Below the pieces are notes generated by a model. It was not told where the DNA came from. It searched no databases and saw only the letters and a program-made list of their open reading frames with translations. The translations under genes were made by a program, and so were the position numbers. From positions 29,356 through 93,355 of the forward strand of contig JALDNG010001395.1 of the NCBI GenBank assembly GCA_024349245.1: a stretch of 64,000 nucleotides of DNA. The letters run 5' to 3'. Within the stretch, counting starts at the first letter, position 1. Each line of letters begins with the position of its first letter. This document shows, piece by piece, positions 13,340-43,747 of the stretch. The DNA is from Neodontobutis hainanensis. Its lineage: Eukaryota > Chordata > Actinopteri > Gobiiformes > Odontobutidae.

Positions 13340-16300
13340 TTATAATATCTACAGGTTAAAGGAACCTTGTGTCATTAAGTGGGATCCAGAAAATGGGTTT
13401 TGCAGGCTTTGTGTGTCTTTAGAAAACTTTTCATCATCATTTTCTATTAATATCTACAAATTCCAATGTCCTTCTGTATAAAAAGTTTGATTGTGAAAAA
13501 ATTGCTTCCGCAGATTTTGGTGAGGTCAAGTCCTACTAACCCGAGTGTCAGGGCCAATTGAGACCTGAACTGACCTCTAACAAACTCTGAGTTGAGATAG
13601 AGAAAGTTTGTCCTCCTTTTCCAAAGACTCTCTCTACATTTCTGCTGTTGCATTACTTAGTTTAAATTACATTAACATTATTGTCATGGACAAGATTCCA
13701 TCAGGTAGAGGTTTCTATTTTAACATTAATAACCTAGTCTACATTAGATTGGCTGAACTTATACAAAGCGACAAATAACACAACACAGGAGCCACAGTTG
13801 CTTTTGTAACATGAGAATTTATGACCTGTGTTTCCCACAGCACACTTTAGTTAAGGCGCCACCTTGACAATAAGCACCCACCACCTTAAAAAGGTTGAAG
13901 CAAAGGCATCTTACGAACAACTAAGTCCGGACCAGCATTTGCTTCAACTTTTTCCTCAAAATGCCCTGGACGACAGAGACCCTTTACAGACACCCACCAT
14001 CTTGACTGTTGTCTTCTGTAGTGACATAAAGTCAATGTCATATCAGATTTTGTAATAATTTAACCCTACTGACTTCTACTGGGGTACATTATTGTTAAAA
14101 CAGAGAACAGAAGCAAGGTTTCTGAGGCAAATATTTAAAGTCTATAAATGACAAGAATCTGCAGGTAATCTTTTTAAACTCTGACAAGAAAATACCACCT
14201 TAACTGACAAATGTCCTGTGGGAAACTGGACGTTTAATCATTAATAGAATTTAGATGAAATGTCTTCATTTTGTTTAGTTACATTTGTTGGTTAGAAATG
14301 ACTTGCATCCTTTTAGCTAGATTTCCCAGCTCTAGACACTGGAGTGTTTCATCCGTACCTTATGGTCTTATCCTCTGACGCTGGACTATGGAGGAGCTGC
14401 CTGGAACCCAGCAAACATGAGTAACCTGAACACAGCACAAGAGTTAGAAGCCTGTGCTCAAACACTCAAATTTTCAGTGATATTTTTACAACCACAGGTT
14501 ATCCAACAAACATTTCTTGTACCAAAAAATGTGTGTCTATTTTTCTTACCAAGTTTCTGGAAATGTTATGGCGTTGTTCACATTTTGCAGATTCTATGTC
14601 CCACAGGCACATCCAGTTGTCACGGGAACCACTGCACAGTTTTCTCCCGTCTGTCAAAGACAAAATAGTTACACATTTTCATGGCACATAGACAATCTGA
14701 AATAAATCTCCTCCTGTACCTACAACTACACAGCACCATAATGTAAATCTATAGAGAATAAAACATATTTATCCTGCAGTAGTAGGTAGTACCTAGCCTG
14801 GCTCCGCTCTCCACGTACTTCCGCTCAATTTCATTTCGCTTTAGTACTTAGTCTGGGATCGCTGTATATTCTTAGGTTTCTAGAAATCAATTTTTGTAGG
14901 ACCAATCAGCGAACAGAGGGAGTGACTTGTTGTTTCCAGTCGGTTTCGGCGCATGACATACGTCACGACCACACGTTAGCGATTGGCTATGGCAGATCCT
15001 GTGACTCTGGGCAGATCCAATAGTTTTAAACTTCAACAGAGTTCCCGCATTCAAGGAAGTAAACGCTTGTCAATGGAGGCCAGGCCAGACTCTCTGTACA
15101 AATGAAATGTACGAGAGTCTGGTAGAACCAGGCTAGGTAGTACCACTATTTGCCACATAGATGGACTATTTATGAATGTACTATAGTATCTGTCCTGGAC
15201 ACATCTACTCTGGTTTTTAGAAAATTATATTATAGTACTCTCACAGCAGGATTCAAGAAAGTAAATTACATTTCTTGATAAAAGACAGCACGGTGCCTTT
15301 TTCTTAATTACCTGGACTGACAGCAATTCCATTCACCACCAGTTCATGTCCACAAAACTCCTGGATCGGCTCGTCCCCTGGTTCAGGTCCCACATCAGAA
15401 CAGACTTGTCGAGCCACTGAAGATCCACGTGGTACCGGGTAACACACCACCTGACAGAGACAAACACAGCTCATATCTGAACTAAACCACTTCACTTATA
15501 CACAGTATATGTCTGTGAAGGTTCTCAGTCATCCAGGACATCCTGAAAAAAAGGGTTAAGTAGAAGCATCTGGACTCAGTTTTCAAGGTGAAGACCTTTT
15601 ATCTCTATTTAGAGACTTTAGTTAGAGACAAACGTCTTCACCTTAAAAACTGAGTCCAGATGCTTTTACTTCAACCTTTTTCATACACAATATTGGCATT
15701 ACCTTGGTAACCTCCCGAGTGTGACCCTGGAGGGACTGACACATCCGGCCCTGGGTCCAGTCATACACCACCACGGCCTGGACACATGTGAGAACACATT
15801 AGAGAACACATTAGAAATAATTAGGAAATAATATCAGTTTTTTCTTGTGTTTTGTGAATGTAACTTGTTGTGGTTGGCTTGTGTTTTTCTGTTTTGTTTT
15901 GTCGTATCATATAGGGTTCTGATTTGAATGGGCAAAAAAATAAAACTAAATTAGTTAACACCTTAAGTCTGTTAATGACCTTATAAGGCATGTATTTACT
16001 GTAAATGCATTAATTAATTCTCTTAATGTGTTATTAGCTTTTGTGAAATTATTAAGTTTAATTGAAAAAATGTTACAATGCTTCAGATTATCACTGTAAA
16101 TTATTCACAAAATATTTACCAATATAACTTTATAACATATATATCTTACACAGGATAAAATATTTTAATATTGAATGGAGTTTTGTCCATTCATGAATAA
16201 ATTATAATAAATTTAACAGCCAAATCTGTAATGTACTTTTTTTTTAATATTAGGAATTAAAGCCATTCCTCTTGCTTTATTAAACATATTTAAAGGATTT

Positions 16301-17625
16301 TTTTATATTAGTTAGAAATACTTGCGTATCAAACTGTTCATTGTAAATGTCATGCCATCATTTTATATCATCTTTGACAAAATAATTTTTACCCTTTCTA
16401 TCCAATTTTTTAACAAATGCACCAGCTTGTTTATTTTAATCTCTTAAAAGACGTATGTAACAATATAATATTAGCTGCCACTATATAATGATTGATGCTC
16501 TGTCTGCCTTTTCTATTTATTCATTTTCTGATTTTTATTTTTTATTTTTTGAGATGCTGCTTAGAATGTGTAATTTTTGCAAAAGGGTTTGTGATGTTTT
16601 TATAATTGATTAAAGCCTAAATACTACACACTACACAGGCAGACAACTGTATTTATTTTTATACAAAGACACAATGCATTGCAATGATTAATATCTTGCA
16701 ATGTTTTCTTCCTTTTTTCCTAAAAACAGACAATGATAACTATTTATTACAGATTAACAACAAAGATTACAAGAATTTAAAATGTTACTTTTGATTACTG
16801 TCCGTCTAAATGAGCGATGATACTTTTTTTTTTTTCATGTGCTGTTTTTTAAATTGTGTGTTCATTTTAACAAACTTTTATTTATTTTAACAAAATTAAC
16901 TTTAGTGATACAGACAGAGTGAGTACCTGGTCGGTTCCACCAGAGACACAGACTTCTGGGCTCAAACTGGTGACAGTGTTGATCGATCCATGATGAGCTG
17001 GTTCATACTGCACCACCTGACTGTCTGAGGTGTTGTCCTCCTTCTGCCCTTGAGAAGACCTGCACAATATCACATGATTTTTGCAGAAATGGCTTTTTCT
17101 GTAATGTACACCTGTTTTTATGCCCAACAAGCTGGACTTTGTTTTGGTGCAATCTAGCTGGAGATAGTATTTTCATCTCTCTGTAGCAGTCAACTAAATC
17201 ATTAAGTCTGAATAATGTATAGGTATGTTTAGTCTCTATACCCAGCATTACAAAATGCTAATTTAATTGAGAATGGAAAGTGCATATTCCCTCAAACCTC
17301 TGCAAATCATTTTAAATTATTATGTTAAAATAATAAGCAACAAAGAGTGGAATTTGGTTTGTTTACCCCTATTAAACTGTTCTCCTAACCACCTTTCTCA
17401 CTGTGCCATAGTTGTCACAAAACATATTTGACAGTCCACATAATTCGAACAATAGGCTCCATTCTTCTGCTCACTCTATAGGCTTTGACTTTACACTTGA
17501 AAGAACACTATCAAGAAAACCCTTTTCACTGTTATTAGATTAAAAAAAAAAATAGTGCTACTTATAAATGTCCCACCTGTAGATATCGGACCTCATAAAC
17601 TTGCTCTGTAGTTTGCCCTCGGAAC
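10234..17625 (-). CDS. wdr31: WD repeat-containing protein 31 (nine coding exons)
   Basis: Coding exons, in order on the minus strand: 17625-17577, 17059-16927, 15777-15703, 15450-15312, 14650-14550, 14425-14359, 12770-12629, 11584-11422, 10430-10234 (TAA). Each has GT/AG borders and compatible phase. Landmarks match WDR31: GKLQSKFMRSDIYR at the N-terminus, VCVSGGTDQAVVVYDW, FCGHELVVNGIAVSPDGR, CSGSRDNWMCLWDI, VWDSRAWQVTNTFPAKQYIQ, SNGFAGQGCEATLWDLRQ, VATSSHDNSVKIWDQ and a C-terminal LICASFNSGLHH. These are blades of a beta-propeller. WDR31 has been reported as a ciliary trafficking factor acting with ELMOD proteins. Oddities: no ATG precedes GKLQSK; exon 15450-15312 carries three compensating indels; exon 14425-14359 lacks one base, which puts TAA in frame. 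I favour sequence error over gene death because all other exons are clean. Confidence 0.93.
10431..11421 (-). other. wdr31 last intron
   Basis: AT-rich intron with no recognisable element or additional exon. Isolated short frames at 10775-10960 and 11112-11294 have no similarity that I recognise. Confidence 0.5.
11941..12158 (-). repeat. tRNA-derived SINE-like copy inside a wdr31 intron
   Basis: Read on the minus strand from 12158, it opens with a tRNA-like head: box A-like TAGCTCAGTGCGTGAGCGG and box B-like GGCGGTTCGATTCTC. The body ccccacagttcatagtgt and gtccttgggcaaga is shared with the plus-strand copy at 57914-58284. Its 3' part differs, ending in tcgctttggataaagcgtc, a common teleost repeat tail. 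It lies in the wdr31 intron between exons 12770-12629 and 11584-11422, in the gene's orientation. Confidence 0.7.
12928..12995 (+). mobile_element. Non-LTR retrotransposon reverse-transcriptase fragment
   Basis: The plus strand encodes TGVPQGSIMGPLLFIIF, the conserved GVPQGSxLGPLLF motif of non-LTR reverse transcriptases. A one-base shift then restores INDF. Nothing of the catalytic YADD region follows, so it is an isolated decayed fragment in a wdr31 intron, antisense to the gene. Confidence 0.65.
13303..13337. repeat. (AT)n microsatellite
   Basis: About 17 uninterrupted AT dinucleotides in a wdr31 intron. A shorter (TA)n stretch lies at 13016-13028. Confidence 0.9.
13886..13992 (-). repeat. 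Foldback (hairpin) element, copy 1
   Basis: Arms aaggttgaagcaaaggc and gcatttgcttcaacttt pair imperfectly. The flank after the hairpin (cctcaaaatgccctgg, then cagacacc) matches, in reverse, the conserved 5' flank of the family at 15511 and 23131. See the findings for the comparison of the four copies. Confidence 0.55.
14792..15137. mobile_element. MITE-like element with CCTAGCCTGG terminal inverted repeats
   Basis: The left end is CCTAGCCTGG and the right end CCAGGCTAGG, a perfect 10-bp inverted repeat. GTAGTAC occurs on both flanks, partly overlapping the repeat ends, so the target duplication is 5-8 bp. The 346-bp interior has no coding capacity. The superfamily is uncertain: hAT would fit an 8-bp duplication with ends starting TAG. 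Confidence 0.65.
15511..15690 (+). repeat. Foldback (hairpin) element, copy 2
   Basis: It starts with gtctgtgaaggttctcagtc. The long arms at 15568-15599 and 15630-15661 pair over 32 bases with one mismatch around a loop of about 30 nt. It lies in a wdr31 intron, between exons 15450-15312 and 15777-15703. Confidence 0.75.
15778..16926 (-). other. wdr31 intron between exons 2 and 3
   Basis: Very AT-rich, with poly-T runs near 16238 and 16827. No element ends, RNA gene or extra exon were seen. Confidence 0.5.
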
Positions 17626-18275
17626 CTATAGACACAATAGCACAGAGAGAAGCATAAACGCACAGAACGTCTGTTAAAATTATATATATATATATTATAA
17701 ATACTCAAATCTTTCTAAACTGGCATGGACATTTTAGTCTTACATATATCAACATAAAAAGGTACTTGAAGGGTAACGGATGAGGGTAACTAATACATCA
17801 TATAACAAATGTTTAAAATGCAGTAGGAAAGTTTAAATGTATGACATAATATTTTATGTGAAACAAATAAAAGTGACAAAAGGAGAGTGTAAAAAGAAGG
17901 GAATAAAAACTCAAAAGGCTGAAAAGCTGTTTATTGTGGTACACTATCACGTTAGTTGGAAGACCAACTGTATACATATTGGTTATTATCGATTGTTATA
18001 TGAATAAACCACATAAACAAGCAATTCTCTCTCTCACACCGGAAGCTCGTACCTGCCTTACCTGACTACTCCTCAAACAACAAACAGGAAGGAGAGGGCT
18101 AAAATCCTATTAGAGACATTACTGTCACAGGAATTAGTCACTAACAAACACCGGCTATGGACCGGGCTGGTGTTTGTAATACACACGGATATAAATCATA
18201 GTCATTAGTATAAAAATATATAATACATCTATATTGTTAGCGGAAATAAAATTCAACAGAAACAGGATTTCTTAC
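17060..18275 (-). other. wdr31 introns flanking the first coding exon
   Basis: Two introns (17060-17576 and 17626-18275) surround the small first coding exon. They contain a short (AT)n at 17681-17695 and otherwise unremarkable AT-rich sequence. I searched the second intron for an alternative exon ending in ATG before a GT donor, which could supply the missing start, and found none. Confidence 0.5.
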
Positions 18276-18400
18276 CTGTGACGGGCAGGCGTGGTCGCTG
18301 TGATGCTGAGACCGTGTGGCTATCTTGCTAGCATGCTAATTAATCTTTATCGGTCATGGCGAGTTAAAAACAATGTTCTAACACAACAAAAACACGTCAA
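18276..18400 (-). other. wdr31: Probable 5' non-coding exon of wdr31
   Basis: A strong donor (CACAG|GTAAG) ends the exon at 18276. The first coding exon's acceptor (tctatag, 17626-17632) could receive it. The two ATGs in this exon open frames that stop at once (TAA, TAG). In the frame of GKLQSK the exon is open back to a TAG but has no ATG. The 5' edge at 18400 is arbitrary. Confidence 0.45.
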
Positions 18401-18448
18401 ATTGTGCTGACGCCATTCCTGAACCGACTGGAAAGCGTCCTTCAAAAA

Positions 18449-18461
18449 GTGGCATTGCAAC
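18449..18461 (-). promoter_or_regulatory. Weak X-box-like motif near the wdr31 promoter
   Basis: Read towards wdr31, the site is GTTGCAATGCCAC. Five of six bases match the GTTGCC half-site, but the second half is poor. It is listed because WDR31 is a reported ciliary gene and the site lies just upstream of the likely first exon. Chance is quite possible. Confidence 0.2.
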
Positions 18462-19571
18462 GCGTACTTTTAATCATTTATCGGATGAAAATGAACATGT
18501 ACTTTGAGTAGTAAATCCCGGAAACAGAGGCATCCTTCTCTCCGTAGCGACAGACGGTGGCGTAGCGACGCTCCGCCGTAGCTAGGAAGAAGGCGGGGTC
18601 ACGTGGTACGAGACTGGAAGTGGACAGGAAGAGTTTCCGTCTCCAAAGTAAAAGCCGCGTCAATTATTAATTATAGTGTTTACAGTTTATTTATGTAATA
18701 ACTTTAGAAATCTTTTAATAAAGACATATGTACAGCAAGTCATACGTGTATAGTACGTTAACGGTTCATTTGAAGGAGCAATTTTATAAAAAAGGATTTA
18801 GCTAGCAAAAGAATGTTTGTTTAAAGATTTATATATTTTAAGCTATTGAACTCCACCATATTACACCAAAAACGCTTAAAACTCGCATATCTAAATTGGT
18901 CCTAAAAATAGTTCAGGGTTTAGTCCTGGTTTGAGCCTGGTTTAGCCCTAGTTATGTCCAGGATTACTCCTAAATAAAATACTTTGGTGAATAATTAATT
19001 AATAAGTAAATCTTGATCTTGATCTTCTAGATAATGGATATCAAATGGATATTAGACTGTTTTATTAGGTTTTATGATTTTTAATTTTTAACGAGTAGTT
19101 ACTTATCTGTCCCTATGTGTTGTGGAGTGTTCTGTGTTGTGTGTTTTTGTATTGGATGCCATATTCATTGCACTGTAAAACAAATTTACCTACGGGTACA
19201 ATAAAAGTAAACTAACCTAACCTAATAATGGATATCATGGTCAGAAATAACCAAATAATCCTGTGTATGATTAGTGTAATCACTGTAGACTGCAATCTGC
19301 CAGTGGAGCTATGATTTTGACCTTTGAAAGAATAAGAAAGTGATGAACATTGTAGTAGAGTTAGGAATGCGGTCAATGAAGTCAGAAAAAAAGGGCAGAC
19401 CAAAATAGTTTTTCTCATTTATGACAAACTCCCATGAGACTGATTGGATCCTACATAGCCGGCCTGACTCTGGTCTTGGTCTAGTCTTTGTTAAAAATAA
19501 AAAAGAGCAACAACTTTGAGACTACATATTGTGAATAATTTTATTATCTGTCAAAAGTTACATAGTGTTGC

Positions 19572-19680
19572 TTGAATCATTGTGAAGAAAAGGTTAAAAC
19601 AAAGGCATTTACAGTTAGTTTGTGCCTTTGCTTCAACCTTTTCTTCAAGATGACCTGGAGGATTGAGAACCTCCACAGAC
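19572..19680 (-). repeat. Foldback (hairpin) element, copy 3
   Basis: Arms gaagaaaaggttaaaacaaa and tttgcttcaaccttttcttc are near-perfect complements. The right flank aagatgacctggaggattga followed by gaacctccacagac is the reverse complement of the family's conserved 5' flank. Confidence 0.7.
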
Positions 19681-21044
19681 TTAAAACCATTGTGCATCAA
19701 CATTAAAAAAAATCATCCAGAGTCCCATAATACCCAATTCCTCCACATAAAGTACCCTTCCTAAAGCTCTAGAGTTTAAACCCAACTATTTTAAGCAACA
19801 CATGGGGGTTTAAAGTGTTACTGACCTGTGGCTGGCTGTCCCATCTGAGAGCCTGCTGTTGCCCTTGAAGACAGGCACAGGTTAAAGTGAATCCCCCAAA
19901 GCTATACAAATCTGGGACGTTTCAGCTCCCAGAACAGAAAACTGGAATTACTTCTCCAGTTTCATTTTTTATGTGCGTCATTGTACCTCTTATTACTATA
20001 TTAGAAGGAAATATAAGCTCAAAGTGTAAAGAGAATAGCATACATTTTTTTGGTCAAGCGTACTAAAAAGTGCATTAAATTAGTTGTCCTCATTTAACCG
20101 ATCTAATGGGAGCACTTAGCCTAGTTCGGTTACAATCAACACAGCTCAATACCGATGTGTAATGACCTCAATTCTCAGCTTAATTTGCATCGTTTTCTTT
20201 TGTGTAATAAATGCATAATTAATACACTAATTTTTAGAGTAAGAGCTGTTTATTTGAATTCAGTATACCTAACATTAAGTCAATTAAGAACCAATTTACC
20301 ATAACGTCCAGGCGAAGAGGCAGCACAAAGACATATACAAGGGACAAAAAGGGGTTTATCTATGACAAAGAAAATAATATCATACCAAGCATGACAAGAA
20401 TGTAATGTGTACAATACATACAGTGAAATATATTGAAAGTTGTATATAAAGTAGTTGTTAATGAATCAGCTGCAATGTCTATATAATATAATTATATTTA
20501 TATAGAATTTTATATACAGTATAAACCGAAACCTGGAGACAGCAGATGGCAGCGTGATATATGACATCCAGTTTGTTGAGGAGGGTTTTAGTGGGAGACC
20601 ACATAAATATGTCAAACCAAGCACACATATGCAAAGAAATGTCCCAACAAGACTACAATAGATGTTCACAAGCTTGAATAAAAGGGAATGTGAGACGTGG
20701 AAATGCAATCTGCACTTTTCCAAAAGACAGAAAACTACACATCCTTTATTTAAATAGCCATTTCCATACTCTACCTGCATTTATTGAATTCGTGGGAGGT
20801 TTTGTGATTTTTATATTAGAGTCGGTAAAGGCAGTGCAGTAAAGTACAGTACAGTAGGCTTTAGTATAGTACGGTATGGTACAGTATAGTTTATTATAGT
20901 ATATTTTGTGTGTGCAAGCATACATTTGTCTATAATGCAAATGCAGATGCGCAAATATATTTTGTGTAAAATTTGATGTATAGTGTTTTGTGTGTACACA
21001 AAATCAAACTTGATAAATCTTAGTTTGACAGGTCCTACTATGCT

Positions 21045-21072
21045 ATACTATACTATAGGCATAGTATAGTAT
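21045..21072. repeat. Perfect 12-bp inverted repeat with AGGC loop
   Basis: ATACTATACTAT, then AGGC, then ATAGTATAGTAT. It lies in a wider low-complexity tract (20820-21180) of CTATA/TAGTA units. It is probably a degenerate simple repeat that can extrude as a cruciform. Confidence 0.7.
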
Positions 21073-21630
21073 TGTTATACAATTCTTATACTATACTATC
21101 CTATATAATAGTCCTATGTGTATAAGCGCAAATATATTTTGTGTGAGATTTTTTGTATAGTATAATATAACAGTACAACTGAAATAAAATGAACATAAAT
21201 GAATGACAATAAATAAACAATTATTAAAAGAGTTCCAATTTAACAAAAGTAAGATATTTACATTTATTGTGATTTATAAATTGATAGTGATATATTAGCT
21301 ACATTTAATTTGAACAATGAAGATGTACGCTGTGATTTCGTCAAGCAGAGTTAGCTCAAATAAAAAAAAAAGTCAATGTACGTGTGGGTGTGTTCATTCA
21401 TCTCGTACGGTCTGCAAATAAAAAGATAAAAAAAAGAGATGGACAAAATGAAGAAATGATTCATTCAACATTTTTATTCCACAGGTTGGGCTCGAGAGAG
21501 GCTTGTGTGGCGTTTGTTTGACGTGACACGCCCCCTGTTTGATGGGAGGCCGACGTCACCACTGGCAGCGGAGGAGTGGATGGCCTCTGGAATAAAAATA
21601 CATGAAGACAATTGAGGGGAAAGGAGAAGA

Positions 21631-22422
21631 TTGAACATTTTCGCATTTATTCTCCCTCTTTTCTTCCTTATTTGGACGCTATGGACGTCAACGCGATTTA
21701 GGATAAAGCGAAGGGGTGGGACATTTTGCTTTGTTATGTGTGGTTTTCTTGGTGTTTGGAGCAGACAGAGAGCGATAACTGTACTGTATTCCAGCCTAGC
21801 GGATTGGAGTGAAAGTCCGCCATATTCTGCCTTACCACGCCCGGGGAGTCCAGCAGTTGGAAAACACACACATAGACAGCTTTCTTTATGTTATATCCTC
21901 GTCGCTGTCATCTTTCTATGGACTTTTACCTGAACAAATGGGATATTTCTCTGGGGAATTTTTAGTAAAGCGAGAAGGAATCCGGGGAACGGATGGCAAC
22001 CCGTTGACGGCAGCAGCAGAAGCAGTAGCGGCGGTGGAAGCACAGCGGCTCCGCGGATGTGTCTTAAAGGGATCTGTTGATCATTTTGAGCGGGAAAAGC
22101 AGATTACACCAATTAAGCTAACGCTGATATTTAAATCGAACCACTTTGGACCCTATTTGTGAGCTTTTTGAGGCCGGAAAGCCAAGCGAAAAGGGGGGGA
22201 GGGGGAAAAATAATTTCACAAATATCTCATTTTCATTTGGGCTTATTATAAGTGCGTTATTTCTTAAAACAGGCCTGTATGAGGACCCTACTCCACCGTT
22301 AGCAGGCATTTGTTTCCCCCCTCCGAGTAAAAAAAAAAACCCTGGATGAATCACTAAAAGGGGCGTTGAATAAAAAACTGTAACGTGTGTGTGTTGTTTT
22401 GGTAAAAGAAGACACGGAGAGA
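21631..22422 (+). promoter_or_regulatory. gnaq: Probable gnaq promoter and 5' UTR
   Basis: This stretch ahead of the gnaq start is richer in G, C and purines than the flanks. It includes gcagcagcagaagcagtagc near 22011 and a G/A-rich block at 22187-22210. Several upstream ATGs open short frames, for example at 21809 and 21937, which would be uORFs if transcribed. The TSS cannot be placed from sequence. Confidence 0.4.
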
Positions 22423-41715
<19,293 letters not shown>

Positions 41716-41789
41716 ACCTAATCCAACCGACTAACCGGACCACGAACTGACGCCATCTGTGAAAATCATACACACACACCAAAAAAATT

Positions 41790-41795
41790 AATAAA
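41790..41795 (+). terminator. First polyadenylation hexamer after gnaq
   Basis: AATAAA 75 nt after the gnaq stop codon. In other vertebrates GNAQ has a long 3' UTR, so later signals (for example in the A/T-rich DNA after 42880) may be used instead. Confidence 0.25.
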
Positions 41796-43074
41796 AATCA
41801 AATGGTTGCATAATATTAATTTATTTGCCATTTGTTGAGCGGAGGATATTTAAAGAAGAGGAGTAGGGAAAGGGTTTACTGTTGAAATATACAGCAACAA
41901 TCCTTATTTTTAGGCTTTTGTGCATCTTTTTTTTTTTTTTTTTTGGTTTTCTTTTGAACTTTGTGCACTTGAGGCATCAGGGAGCTGCTGAAGAACACGC
42001 TCCTTTACCTTTCTGCCTTTTTTATACAAAACCCTCCCTTTTACCTGTCGTTTCATCGCAGACAGGAAGCTAACAGCTCCTCCTTTTTTTCCCTCCAAAG
42101 GACTGATTGGCATAACAAATAAGGCATAAACTGTGATTTTTAAATGATTTCATATTGATTTCTTCATTAGTTGATCATTGCTATCTCTCTTATGACTTTG
42201 GTACCATCTGATGTGTAAAAAAAAAAAAAAGAGCAAGAATCGAAGCTATATTCGTCGTTAAAACTCGACAGACTGAAAAGGCGGTGATTATTTATGATGA
42301 ATATGTTTAACTGTGCCACATTAATGCTTCTTATTCCTGGTAGTTATGATGTATATTTATTGCCGATGCCAAAAACAAATGTCAAGAACCCGACTCCACT
42401 TTTGTGTTGTTTATTATTTAATCAAAAAGAAGTGTTAAGAAGAAAAAGGCAGGGCTGGGAAATTGACTTGACGGACTTGTAGATCTACTGATTCTGAAGT
42501 ATTCCCCAATCTTGATGTAAGAAAAAAAAAGACTTGAAAGTCAGGGCTAAAGAACCCGTGGCCTAACACCTGTGAGACTCAAAGCAGTAACACAGTAAGT
42601 CAGCACTACATCAAAAAACTACAATCAGAGGAGGAATTATAGCAGAAATACACTTTTTTTTGCTTCAGTTTTATGTTATGCTCGTGTTAAGTGTATTTCT
42701 ATCGTCACAAAGTGAACTGAGGAGCGTCAATGACCAACCAATACAGACCTGTTTAAAGAAATAATGGCTCATTCATTGAAATGATAATAATACATTAAAA
42801 AGGTGGTTGTTAAAATGAGTGTAATATATGAGCCTGTTCTTAAACCTGCTCTGGACCAGGCTAAAGTTTCCAAATAAATCTCTAAACGCACAGATTAATC
42901 AAAGTCAATTACGATACGGATTATAATAAAAATCACGTCAACACGATTTTTGCTGTCCACCTGTACTTTTTGTATTAACCACCAGAAATTATGAACCGCT
43001 TTACTGACATCAGTGTTATTTGAAACGTTATCAGAATGCTTTTGCGTATGTAGAAGTATTTGACTTGACTAAAA

Positions 43075-43345
43075 TAATCTATAAAACTTTATAATAACTT
43101 CACACTGTTGAGCCGTAGTAAAGCATTAACAAATATGTAATTAATAATGAATAAATCTATTTATAGATGTTGATTTGTTTATTAAACTATTCATAAGCTT
43201 ATTACTCAAAACTAAAACATTTATAACAATGTTTATAATGGTGCTTAATAATGTAGGAGTAATGCCTTGTGAAAGAATGAATGGAGCTGTTATCGATACT
43301 TTACTTATACATAACTAATGATTAAAAGTGTGTAGTTATTATGAA
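43075..43345 (-). repeat. Dispersed repeat, copy A (AACACTTTATA family)
   Basis: It begins ctataaaactttataataac followed by ttcacactgtt, the reverse complement of the end of copy B. The interior shares aagcattaa, ttcataagcttattactcaa and taatgtag-type blocks with copy B. The ends are approximate. Confidence 0.6.
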
Positions 43346-43707
43346 GAATACATATGCTTCCTGGCAATCACAACTAAAAGTTAAAGTAAAACAAATGAGC
43401 CATAAACCTATTGCTTTTTTTTTTTTTTGCTCGCTTTATGGTTTCAACAAAATCAAAACTCCTCAAACAATCCAATCAAAAGTATTGTACACGCTCCAAA
43501 CACGTCCAACAAACCGGTCCGACGTCAAACCGAGTCCAAGTTCAGTTTGTACCAAAGTTTTAGTTTTTTTGTTTTTGATTGGATTTTCCCCCTCGACTCT
43601 TGAACATAAGCTTGTAATTTTACATTCATTATTGAGACATAGTGCAATTATTGAATGCTATAATCATTGTACATACATCTCTCTCTTTCTCTCTCTCTAT
43701 AAATATA

Positions 43708-43747
<40 letters not shown>

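Larger units (their letters stand above)
18401..21630. other. Intergenic region between divergent wdr31 and gnaq
   Basis: It contains the GC-richer wdr31 promoter side (about 18400-18660), a foldback copy at 19572-19680, a long tract of TAGTATA-type low-complexity sequence at 20820-21180 including a perfect 12-bp hairpin, and AT-rich DNA. No gene could be supported. Confidence 0.5.

Noticed and set aside
18478..18663. Minus-strand frame as alternative first coding exon of wdr31
   Set aside because: It has its own stop, no donor joining it in phase to the GKLQSK exon, and no resemblance to the WDR31 N-terminus.
21474..22162. Overlapping frames of 100-131 residues upstream of gnaq
   Set aside because: They fall in the GC-richer promoter/5' UTR where stops are rarer. 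None shows a domain, and several overlap each other on both strands.
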